Below are positions 23,113-30,230 of a DNA stretch of 32,101 nucleotides, in pieces. Where the stretch lies: contig NZ_JAAGLN010000065.1 in assembly GCF_010548145.1 (NCBI RefSeq), positions 1-32,101 of the forward strand, given 5' to 3'. This DNA comes from Streptomyces sp. SID10853. GTDB lineage: Bacteria > Actinomycetota > Actinomycetes > Streptomycetales > Streptomycetaceae. Position numbers and translations under genes: made by a program. A model generated the notes under the pieces. The model saw nothing but the letters and a program-made list of their open reading frames with translations. It was not told where the DNA came from and ran no database searches. Each line of letters begins with the position of its first letter. Position 1 is the first letter of the stretch.

Positions 23113-24098
23113 GCAACGGACAGGACAAGGCCACAGGACCCCCTGCCATCGCGCCGCGCCGCGTCTCGTTCGACTGGGAGAGCACGCCGCTGCACTGGAT
23201 ACCGGGCGAGCCCACCGCCACCCATGTGATCAATGTGCTGCATCTGCTGCTCCCGGCGGGCGAGCGGTGGTTCGTGAAGGTCTTCAAGGAGGCTCTGCCG
23301 CTCGTCGCAGACCCCGGACTACTCAAGGACGTCAAGGGGTTCATGGGCCAGGAGGCCACGCACAGCGTGCAGCACTCCCATGTCCTGGACCACCTGGCGG
23401 CCCAGCAGCTCGACACCACGGCGTACACCCGGCACGTCGACTTCCTCTTCGAGAAACTGCTGGGTGAGCGTCCGCCGCTCGGCATACCGGTGCCGGCACA
23501 GGAGTGGCTGCGCTTCCGGCTGTCGCTGGTCGCCGCGATCGAGCAGTTCACCGCGGTCCTCGGAGACTGGGTGCTGCGCGCCGACGGCCTGGATGCGGCT
23601 GGGGCGGACGCCGTCATGCTGGACCTGCTGCGCTGGCACGGCGCGGAGGAGGTGGAGCACCGGGCCGTGGCCTTCGACATGTACCAGCACTGCGGCGGCG
23701 AGGGGCTGCCACGCTACGCCCGGCGGATCGAGGGCATGGCCGTGGTCACTCCCGTGCTGCTGTGGCTGTGGGTGTGGGGCGCCTCGTACCTCCTGCGCCA
23801 CGACCCGGCCCTCGTACGCCGTGATCCGGTTCCGGCAGGTCATGGCCCGGCTCTCCTACGCCATGGCCGTCCCGGGGTGGCGGGCAGGCCGGTGTACTCG
23901 CTGCGGAACCACAACCGGGCGGTCGCCAGAGGGCTGCTGCCCACCTGGGGCGAGCTGGGCGCGGCGATACCCCGCTACTTCAGGCGGTCGTACCATCCCT
24001 CCCAGGAGGGCTCGCTGCGCCGGGCGGTCGAGTACCTCGCGGCCTCACCCGCCGCACGTGCGGCAGCAGGCGCGATCGGCCGCGCAGCCCTGCCGTAA
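23109..24098 (+). CDS. Predicted metal-dependent hydrolase, diiron/ferritin-like (PF10118 type), with local frame disturbance
   Basis: A 329-residue protein beginning at a GTG that overlaps the EphD-like stop. The ligand pattern ExxH (E82, H85), E145 and ExxH (E181, H184; GAEEVEHR) is that of a diiron carboxylate site. A hydrophobic segment (about 210-228) suggests membrane contact. The reaction is not known for the family. Between about 23812 and 23880 this frame has many A/T-ended codons (CGT, GAT, GTT, GCA, GGT, CAT, CTA), while the +1 frame there is G/C-ended and more protein-like (VIRFRQVMARLSYAMAV). The frame is good again afterwards. A compensating pair of indels or sequencing errors is likely, so residues about 236-256 may be wrong. 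Confidence 0.82.
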   Translation: MSNGQDKATGPPAIAPRRVSFDWESTPLHWIPGEPTATHVINVLHLLLPAGERWFVKVFKEALPLVADPGLLKDVKGFMGQEATHSVQHSHVLDHLAAQQLDTTAYTRHVDFLFEKLLGERPPLGIPVPAQEWLRFRLSLVAAIEQFTAVLGDWVLRADGLDAAGADAVMLDLLRWHGAEEVEHRAVAFDMYQHCGGEGLPRYARRIEGMAVVTPVLLWLWVWGASYLLRHDPALVRRDPVPAGHGPALLRHGRPGVAGRPVYSLRNHNRAVARGLLPTWGELGAAIPRYFRRSYHPSQEGSLRRAVEYLAASPAARAAAGAIGRAALP

Positions 24099-24116
24099 CC
24101 CCTCCTGGGACGAGGC

Positions 24117-24203
24117 GGGGGAGCAGAAGCGGGAGGGGGAGGGAGAGAAGCGGGGGGGGGAGGGTCCGGGGGGGGCGGGGCGGGGGTCCGGGGGGCGGGG
24201 GGA
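24117..24203 (+). other. Extreme G-rich tract (G-quadruplex potential) before the MerR gene
   Basis: The plus strand holds many G runs of three to nine, including a nine-G and an eight-G run and several of four to six, separated by one to six bases. This fits the G4 pattern many times over. It lies in the 155-bp gap between the hydrolase stop and the MerR start, and would be in the RNA if the regulator is read through from the operon. Exact homopolymer lengths are prone to sequencing error. Confidence 0.75.
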
Positions 24204-24253
24204 GATAGAAACAGGGAAGGCAGGAGCAGCGGGGGAGAACAGTGGGAGGCAGC

Positions 24254-25207
24254 GTGTCCGGGGTGAGAGCGTCGGGGGCCGGACCCGAGTACCGGATCGA
24301 GGATCTGGCGCACCACAGCGGCGCCACGGTCCGTACGATCCGCGCGTACCAGGACCGCGGGCTGCTGCCCAAACCGGAGCGGCGTGGCCGGTCCAATGTG
24401 TACGGGGACAGCCATCTGGCCAGGCTGCGACAGATCGCCGAACTGCTCGACCGCGGCTACACGCTGGCCTCCATCAAGGAACTGCTGGAGGCATGGGACG
24501 CCGGGCGTGGCCTCGGCGGGGTGCTGGGGCTGGCCGCCGAGGTCAGCGGGCCGTGGACCGACGAGGAGGCGGACCGGATCACCCGGGCGGAGCTGGACGC
24601 GCGGTTCGGCGGGGTGCCCGACGACGAGGCCGTCGAGGACGCGGTGGCGCTGGGCGTACTGGAACGAGTGGCCGGCAGCGACGACGAGTTCCTGGTGCCG
24701 AGCCCGCAGGAGCTGGCCGTGGCCGTGGAACTGCACGCGGCCGGTGTCCCGCTCAAGGCCATCTCGATCCATCTTCGGGAGCTGCGCGGCCAGGTCGAGC
24801 ACATCGCCTCGCGCTTCCTGGAGTTCACCACCGAGCACGTCTTCGCGCGCTATCTGAGCCCCGCCCAGCCCACCGACGCGCATGTGGCGGAGGCCGCCTC
24901 ACTGGTACGGCGGCTGCGTCCGCTCGCTCAGCAGAGTGTCGATGCCGAACTGGCGCGGGCGATGCGGCTGTTCGCCACCCGTCATCTCCACCAGCACCTC
25001 GGCCCTGACGGCCCGCCGGCGCAGCCGGGCGAGCCCCCGTCCGTAGCGGTTCCGGCGGCCACGCTCGCTGCGGTGGAGAGGCTGGTGGGCCGGGAGAACG
25101 CCGCCGCGTTCATCGCTGGAGCCACCGAACGGGAGCTTCAGGCAAGGGCGTTGGACGCGCTGACTCTTCCACAGCAAGGATTCCGGCAAAGCGACCAAAT
25201 GCCGTAA
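24254..25207 (+). CDS. MerR-family transcriptional regulator
   Basis: A 317-residue regulator with an N-terminal MerR winged helix (about 12-80: YRIEDLAHHSGATVRTIRAYQDRGLL, given here in its two motifs YRIEDLAHHSG and TVRTIRAYQDRGLL). A helical region follows, then a C-terminal effector-type domain without recognisable metal-binding Cys residues. The start is uncertain among GTG at 24242, 24254 and 24263; 24254 is closest to GGGAGG (24244-24249). It follows the hydrolase gene in the same direction and probably regulates the M24-EphD-hydrolase operon. The C-terminal part is longer than in metal-sensing MerR proteins, suggesting an organic ligand. Confidence 0.88.
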   Translation: MSGVRASGAGPEYRIEDLAHHSGATVRTIRAYQDRGLLPKPERRGRSNVYGDSHLARLRQIAELLDRGYTLASIKELLEAWDAGRGLGGVLGLAAEVSGPWTDEEADRITRAELDARFGGVPDDEAVEDAVALGVLERVAGSDDEFLVPSPQELAVAVELHAAGVPLKAISIHLRELRGQVEHIASRFLEFTTEHVFARYLSPAQPTDAHVAEAASLVRRLRPLAQQSVDAELARAMRLFATRHLHQHLGPDGPPAQPGEPPSVAVPAATLAAVERLVGRENAAAFIAGATERELQARALDALTLPQQGFRQSDQMP

Positions 25208-25219
25208 ATGACCAACACC

Positions 25220-25273
25220 TTGTCCACAGAATCGCCAAATAGCCTGTGGATAAGTCACCTTGCCTGTGGATCA
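25220..25273. promoter_or_regulatory. DnaA-box module between MerR and GNAT genes
   Basis: Perfect TTGTCCACA at 25220-25228 (+), perfect TTATCCACA at 25245-25253 (-) and a degenerate TGATCCACA at 25265-25273 (-). Orientation and offsets (25 and 20 bp) equal those of 10660-10713. The genes on either side converge, so no promoter is needed here, which favours a non-promoter role. The rest of the gap to 25384 is GC-rich with no other feature seen. Confidence 0.8.
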
Positions 25274-25384
25274 TGCCTAACTCGGGGGGCGCAAAAGATA
25301 ATTCGGAAGCACACCGGCGCACGCGCCCCCGCCCCGCTCCACCCTGCCCTGCCCTGCCGAGCCTCGCCCCACTTCGCCCCGCCG

Positions 25385-26332
25385 CTACCTCTTGGTCTTG
25401 ATGAGCGGCGCGTCCCGCGAGAGCTCCCGGAACCCGATGCCGTAATACAGCCCGCGCGCCTCGGGGCGCCCCGGGGCTCCCAGACAGGCGACCGTCGCGT
25501 GGCTGGCTCCCGCAGCCCGCGCCCGATGCATCCCATGCAGAAGCATCGCCCTTCCCAGCCCGCGGCGCCGGTAGTCCGGATGCGTCCCGACCGGCTCGAA
25601 CTCAACGGTCCTGTTCACCTCGTCGAGCCACATGATCGTCGAGGACGCCATGGTCCCGTCCGGCGCCTCCACGAGAATGTGCAGGTCGCCGCGGTACCCC
25701 GCCGCCTGCCGCACACCCTCGTAACTCTCGGCCGTGTACCCCGAGGGGGCCCAGGCGTCCAGATGCGCCTGGACCGCGGCCTTCGGCCCGGCCTCGTCGG
25801 CGGTGCGGAACCGGAACCCGTCCGGCAGCACCGGCTGTGCCACGTCGGCGAGATCCCGCTCGTTGAGCTGGGTCCATTCCCCGGCGTCGCCGAGCGAGGA
25901 CGGGTCGGTCTCATAACCGTGCGCCGCCCATCTCTCCAGGGCGAAACCGTCGGCCGAACTCGGCATCACCGTCCGCTCGGTGTCCGCCGCCGTCCCGTCG
26001 TACCAGTCGATCACCTCGTCGACCAGCCCGGCGTGGCCGGGATGGACCTGATACGCGAGAGAAGCCCCGGTGACATCCTTCACCGACCCGTCGTTCCGCC
26101 TCACCCGGTGCGGAAGATGGGCCCAGCCCCACGCCACCAGATCCCCGCCGGACCACCACAGCCGACGCGGCCGGCTCGCACCGTCACCGGCCCGGCCCTT
26201 GCCCCAGTTCCAGGCCAGCTCACCGAATGTCGCCTCGGCGTTCATCAGTTCCGGCCGGGTGGCGGCGACACGCTGCGCCAACCCCTGCATGAGCCGCAAG
26301 TCCCCGGCGGTCACCAGCTCGAAGTTCGCCAT
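25385..26332 (-). CDS. GNAT-family N-acetyltransferase (tandem-domain type)
   Basis: A 315-residue protein. The C-terminal GNAT domain (about 175-315) has the acetyl-CoA motif THPDYRRRGLGRAMLLHGM (core RRRGLG at 255-260), and the chain ends near YYGIGFREL. The N-terminal half (1-165) looks like a diverged second GNAT fold without a clear CoA motif. The acceptor is unknown. Among possible starts the ATG at 26332 (MANFELVTAGDL) fits the family best, though no clear Shine-Dalgarno precedes it. The upstream 165-bp gap (26333-26497) is GC-rich with no recognised site. Confidence 0.88.
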   Translation of the reverse strand: MANFELVTAGDLRLMQGLAQRVAATRPELMNAEATFGELAWNWGKGRAGDGASRPRRLWWSGGDLVAWGWAHLPHRVRRNDGSVKDVTGASLAYQVHPGHAGLVDEVIDWYDGTAADTERTVMPSSADGFALERWAAHGYETDPSSLGDAGEWTQLNERDLADVAQPVLPDGFRFRTADEAGPKAAVQAHLDAWAPSGYTAESYEGVRQAAGYRGDLHILVEAPDGTMASSTIMWLDEVNRTVEFEPVGTHPDYRRRGLGRAMLLHGMHRARAAGASHATVACLGAPGRPEARGLYYGIGFRELSRDAPLIKTKR

Positions 26333-26497
26333 AACGCGCCACTGTGGCAGCACCCCCGCACAGCGGGCGAGCCATTTTCCCGGGCACCTTGCGGGGCCGC
26401 CTCGCGGAGCCGCCCCCGGTGCATCCCCGCGCGACCGCCTGCCGGGACCGGCCTCCCGGGACCGCCTCGCCTCCCTCGCTCTTCTCCAGCTCCAGCT

Positions 26498-27403
26498 CTA
26501 GCTCTCCCCGAGCTGCGCCAGTGCCTCCGTCGCGATCCGCTCGAAGACCTTCTCGTCCGCGGCGAAAATGGTGCCGGGAATCGGTGCGTGGATCACGATC
26601 TCGTCGACACCGAGCGCGAAGTACCTCCCCGCGAAGTCGACGAACGCGTCCAGGGACTCCATGGGACGGCCCTCGTCGGGCGTGAACCCGGTGAGCAGGA
26701 CCTTCTCCACCTCGGCGACGTCCCTGCCGATCTCGTCGCAAGCCGCGCCGAGCCTGCCGATCTGGCCGCGGACAGCCTCGACCGACTGTTCCGGAGTGCC
26801 CGTCTCGAAGATCTTCGGATCGCCCGTCGTCACCCAGCTCTGCCCGTGCCCCGCGGCGATCCTCATCCCCCGCGGACCGGTGGCCGCGACGGCGAAGGGA
26901 AGCCTCGGCCGCTGCACACAGCCCGGGATGTTCCGGGCCTCGTCGGCGGAGTAGTGCGTCCCCCGGTGGGTGACCGATTCCTGGGTCAGCAGCCGGTCCA
27001 TGAGCGGGACGAACTCGCCGAACCGGTCGGCGCGTTCGCGCGGCGTCCACGGCTCCTGGCCGAGCGCGGTGGCGTCGAAGCCCGTCCCTCCGGCGCCGAT
27101 ACCCAGCGTGATCCGGCCGCCCGAGATGTCGTCCAGCGAGAGCAGTTCCTTCGCGAGGGTCACGGGGTGCCGGAAGTTCGGCGAGGTGACCAGCGTGCCG
27201 AGCCGGACGCGCGAAGTGGCCGCGGCCGCCGCGGCCAGCGTCGGTACCGCCCCGAACCAGGGTCCGTCGCGGAACGGCACCCGCCAGGAGAGATGGTCGT
27301 AGGTGTACGCGGTGTGGAAGCCCAGCTCCTCGGCCCGCACCCACTGCTCACGGCCACCCTCGCTCCACCGGCGAACGGGAAGAATCACAGTACTCAGACG
27401 CAT
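26498..27403 (-). CDS. LLM-class (luciferase-like) F420- or FMN-dependent oxidoreductase
   Basis: A 301-residue TIM-barrel protein of the bacterial luciferase superfamily. It begins MRLSTVILPVRRW and contains TAYTYDHLSW, RVRLGTLVTSPNFRHPVTLAKEL (seen as RVRLGTLVTSP and FRHPVTLAKEL), SGGRITLGIGAGG and ATGPRGMRIAAGHG. These are typical of the actinobacterial F420-using branch. The cofactor and substrate are not fixed by sequence alone. The ATG at 27403 lies 7 bases after a -10-like TAGGGT. It is divergent from the second HAD gene and could be its own transcription unit. Confidence 0.9.
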   Translation of the reverse strand: MRLSTVILPVRRWSEGGREQWVRAEELGFHTAYTYDHLSWRVPFRDGPWFGAVPTLAAAAAATSRVRLGTLVTSPNFRHPVTLAKELLSLDDISGGRITLGIGAGGTGFDATALGQEPWTPRERADRFGEFVPLMDRLLTQESVTHRGTHYSADEARNIPGCVQRPRLPFAVAATGPRGMRIAAGHGQSWVTTGDPKIFETGTPEQSVEAVRGQIGRLGAACDEIGRDVAEVEKVLLTGFTPDEGRPMESLDAFVDFAGRYFALGVDEIVIHAPIPGTIFAADEKVFERIATEALAQLGES

Positions 27404-27410
27404 GGCCACG

Positions 27411-27416
27411 ACCCTA
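27411..27416 (-). promoter_or_regulatory. -10 hexamer of the LLM gene, near-leaderless
   Basis: Minus-strand TAGGGT at -13 to -8 from the ATG at 27403. The 110-bp divergent gap also has a 7-bp dyad CGGGTGC/GCACCCG (27424-27430 and 27454-27460) that could be an operator. Confidence 0.45.
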
Positions 27417-27513
27417 CGTCGTACGGGTGCCAGCTCCCGGGCCGTATCCACAGGCACCCGCAGGTCTTCGCACTCCCGTGCGCTTCGGACGCCCCGTACG
27501 GGAGAATGACCGG

Positions 27514-28371
27514 GTGACCTCAGCTAACGGCCCCGCCGCTGCCCCCCTTCCGCCCCGGCTGATCGCCACCGACCTGGACGGAACCCTGCTGCGCGACGAC
27601 AAAACCGTCTCGGCCCGCACCATCGCGGCGCTCGCCGCCGCCGAGGAAGCCGGGATCGATGTCTTCTTCGTCACCGGCCGGCCCGCCCGGTGGATGGGCG
27701 TCGTCAGCGACCATGTGCACGGCCACGGCCTGGCCATCTGCGGCAACGGTGCCGCCGTGGTCGACCTCCACGGCGACGAGGGCGGGCACATTTTCGTCAA
27801 GGTCCTGCCTCTGGAGCGCACCGACGCCCTCGATGTGGTCTCCATCCTGCGGGCCGCCGCTCCGGGCACGTCGTTCGCCGTCGAGCGGACCGGCGGCATC
27901 CACCACGAGCCGGCCTACCCGCCCCTGCAGTTCGACCCGGCGTCGAGTGTCGCGCCCGCCGAGAAACTGCTCGCGGCGGACTCCGATATCGCGGACCAGC
28001 CCGTGCTGAAGGTGCTGGCCCACCATCCGGAGCTGGAACCCGACGTCTTCCTCGCCCTGGCCCGCGAGGCTGTCGACGGCCGTGCCTCGATCACCCGCTC
28101 CAGCCCGACCGCGCTGCTGGAGATCAGCGGCCCCGGGGTTTCCAAGGCCGGCACGCTCGCGCTGTGCTGTGCGGAGCGCGGCATCTCCCCCGCGGAGGTC
28201 GTCGCCTTCGGGGACATGCCGAACGATGTCGAGATGCTGCGGTGGGCGGGCACGTCGTACGCGATGAGCAACGCGCACCCGGAAGCGGTGGCCGCTGCTT
28301 CGGGGCGCACGGTGGCGAACAACGACGACGGCGTCGCGGTCGTCATCGAGCAGATCCTGAAGACCCGCTGA
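27514..28371 (+). CDS. Cof-type HAD-superfamily hydrolase (paralogue)
   Basis: A 285-residue Cof-type HAD phosphatase. The nucleophile motif is ATDLDGTLL (D20, D22), motif II FFVTGRP, and the metal motif FGDMPNDVEML (about 231-241) with a preceding Lys in GVSKAGT. It shares layout and several motifs with the protein at 12245-13057, so the two are paralogues. The GTG at 27514 has GGGAG nine bases upstream; an earlier ATG at 27427 lies in the divergent promoter region and adds unlikely sequence. The substrate is unknown. Confidence 0.9.
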   Translation: MTSANGPAAAPLPPRLIATDLDGTLLRDDKTVSARTIAALAAAEEAGIDVFFVTGRPARWMGVVSDHVHGHGLAICGNGAAVVDLHGDEGGHIFVKVLPLERTDALDVVSILRAAAPGTSFAVERTGGIHHEPAYPPLQFDPASSVAPAEKLLAADSDIADQPVLKVLAHHPELEPDVFLALAREAVDGRASITRSSPTALLEISGPGVSKAGTLALCCAERGISPAEVVAFGDMPNDVEMLRWAGTSYAMSNAHPEAVAAASGRTVANNDDGVAVVIEQILKTR

Positions 28372-28428
28372 GCCGCCCGCGCCCGACCCACCACCGCGGG
28401 CCACCAGTACCACCGCCGCGCGCCACCC

Positions 28429-28446
28429 GGCCCACCGCCGTGGGCC
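28429..28446. terminator. Hairpin between convergent HAD and kinase genes
   Basis: GGCCCAC (28429-28435) pairs with GTGGGCC (28440-28446) around CGCC. A related imperfect copy (CCCACCACCGCGGG) lies near 28387-28400. The 150-bp gap is CCACC-rich. A bidirectional terminator is likely but no U-tract is present. Confidence 0.4.
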
Positions 28447-28521
28447 ACCCGTCCACCGGCCGGCCGGTACGCCCCCGCCCGCCCCTGGCCTTCACACCCA
28501 CCTGCCGCATCTCCGTCTCCG

Positions 28522-30210
28522 CTACAGCGGTGCCTCCCACACCACCGACGTGCCGCTGCCCTCATCGCCGAGCCCCGGCCCATAGGAGCTCGATCCGCCC
28601 AGTGCCTCCGCACGTCGGCTGAGATTGCGCAGCCCGCTGCGCCGGCCGCCCTCCGGGATGCCGACCCCGTCGTCGGAGACCGTGAGGCGCACCGCCGGGC
28701 GGCCGTCCTCCAGCTGTGCCGTGGCGTCGACGGTCACCTGGATCCGGGAGGCCGCGGCATGCCGGAACGCGTTGGAGAGCGCCTCGCGCAGCGCCGCAAT
28801 CAGGTTCTTCCCCGTCAGCTCGCCGACCCCGGAGTCCACCGGGCCCACGAAGCGGTGCGTGGGTTTGAACCCCAGCGGTACGGCCGCCATGTTGATCTCC
28901 CGCAGCACCCGTGTGCACAGCCCCGACGGGGCTTCGGCGGGCCCCTGCTGCAGGGCGAAGATGGCGGTGCGGATCTCCTGGATCGTCACGTCCAGCTCGC
29001 CGACGGCCTTGCCCACCCCGTCGCGTACCCCCGGCGCCGCCGACTGCCGGTGGGCGCCCTCCAGCATCATCCCGGTGGCGAACAGCCGCTGGATGACGAG
29101 GTCGTGGAGGTCGCGGGCGATCCGGTCGCGGTCCTCGAAGACCGCGAGACGCTCCCTGTCGCGCTGGGCGTCCGCCATCATCAGCGCCAGCGCGGCCTGC
29201 GAAGCGAACCGCGTGGCCAGTGAACGTTCGGCCGCCGTGAAGGGCCTGGCACCCCGTTCGCGCGGGGTGGCCAGCACGCCCAGCAGACGGCCGCCGCTGT
29301 GCAGCGGCAGCATCATGCTCGGACCGAACCGCTTGCCCATCTCGGTGATCATCCGTGGATCGGACGCCGAGTCGTCCACGAACACCGGGGAGCCGGAGAG
29401 CAGGGTCGCCACGACCCCGCTCTCCGGGGGGACGATCATGCCGAGGACCTGGCCGGAGTTGTCGTTGGAGACGGCGACGACCTCGAGCCCGCCCCCCGCG
29501 GCCGGCAGCATCACCACTCCGGCGGCCGATTCCGCGAGTTGGCGCGCCTGTTCGGCCACCACCGAGAGCGCTTCGTCCGCGTCGCCGCCGGCCAGCAGAG
29601 CCGTGGTGACGGCCACCGACCCGTCGATCCACCGCTCGCGCTGCCGGGCCGCCTCGTAGAGCCGGGCGTTGTTGATCGCGATGCCGGCCTCGGTGGAGAG
29701 GACCTGGACCATGTGCAGATCACCGTCGGTGAACCGGCTGCCGTCGGTCTTCTCGGCGACGTAGAGATTGCCGAAGGTCTCCCCCTGCACCTGCACGGGC
29801 ACCCCGAGGAAGGTCCGCATCCGCGGATGGTGCGGAGGGAATCCGGCGAAGCGCGGATCGGCCGTCAGATCGTCGAGGCGCACCACACGGGCATCCTCGA
29901 TCAGCGCCCCCAGGATCCCGGTGTGCCCGTCCGGGATCCGGCCGATCCTCGCGGCTTCCTCCTCCGGAACTCCATGGGTGACGAAATCGCTGAGGCCGCC
30001 GCGCTCCTGGTCCACGACGCCGATCGCGGCATACCGCGCACCGGCCAGCCCGGCGGCCGTCTCGCAGATCCGGTGGAGGGTCTCATGCAGTTCGAGGCCC
30101 GTACCGATGGAGCGCATGGCCTCGAGCAGCTGCGGCACACGCGCGGTGAACTCGGCGGATTCTCGGGGGCCCGTGGGTTCCGGGGGATCGGTGGGGTCCT
30201 GAGCTGGCAT
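28522..30210 (-). CDS. Two-GAF histidine kinase, DosS/DevS-like
   Basis: A 562-residue cytoplasmic sensor kinase without membrane helices. GAF1 spans about 27-190, GAF2 about 205-350, the HisKA_3 dimerisation segment has phosphoacceptor H369 in RDLHDLVIQRLF, and HATPase_c has N box LREALSNAFRH (N480), SDDGVGIPEG and SGLRNLSRRAEALGG. GAF1 carries GFPPHHPRMRTFLGVPV; H128 aligns, by eye, with the haem-ligand His of mycobacterial DosS (H149), so a haem-bound O2/NO/redox sensor is possible. No response regulator is adjacent, so its partner is elsewhere. It follows cydCD by 20 bp on the same strand. A -10-like TAGGCT lies 7 bases before the ATG. Confidence 0.93.
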   Translation of the reverse strand: MPAQDPTDPPEPTGPRESAEFTARVPQLLEAMRSIGTGLELHETLHRICETAAGLAGARYAAIGVVDQERGGLSDFVTHGVPEEEAARIGRIPDGHTGILGALIEDARVVRLDDLTADPRFAGFPPHHPRMRTFLGVPVQVQGETFGNLYVAEKTDGSRFTDGDLHMVQVLSTEAGIAINNARLYEAARQRERWIDGSVAVTTALLAGGDADEALSVVAEQARQLAESAAGVVMLPAAGGGLEVVAVSNDNSGQVLGMIVPPESGVVATLLSGSPVFVDDSASDPRMITEMGKRFGPSMMLPLHSGGRLLGVLATPRERGARPFTAAERSLATRFASQAALALMMADAQRDRERLAVFEDRDRIARDLHDLVIQRLFATGMMLEGAHRQSAAPGVRDGVGKAVGELDVTIQEIRTAIFALQQGPAEAPSGLCTRVLREINMAAVPLGFKPTHRFVGPVDSGVGELTGKNLIAALREALSNAFRHAAASRIQVTVDATAQLEDGRPAVRLTVSDDGVGIPEGGRRSGLRNLSRRAEALGGSSSYGPGLGDEGSGTSVVWEAPL

Positions 30211-30217
30211 ACCCCAG

Positions 30218-30223
30218 AGCCTA
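30218..30223 (-). promoter_or_regulatory. -10-like hexamer of the sensor kinase gene
   Basis: Minus-strand TAGGCT at -13 to -8 from the ATG at 30210, in the 20-bp gap after cydCD. It would allow transcription independent of cydCD. No clear -35 or Shine-Dalgarno was found. Confidence 0.4.
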
Positions 30224-30230
30224 GTAAGTC

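Noticed and set aside
23380..25008. 542-codon frame spanning the hydrolase and MerR genes
   Set aside because: Mostly a shadow in the wrong frame of two recognised genes. Only its short 23812-23880 part looks coding, and this is reported as a frame disturbance.
27444..27452. DnaA box GTATCCACA
   Set aside because: The first base is off consensus and it is isolated in a divergent promoter region, so it was not counted.
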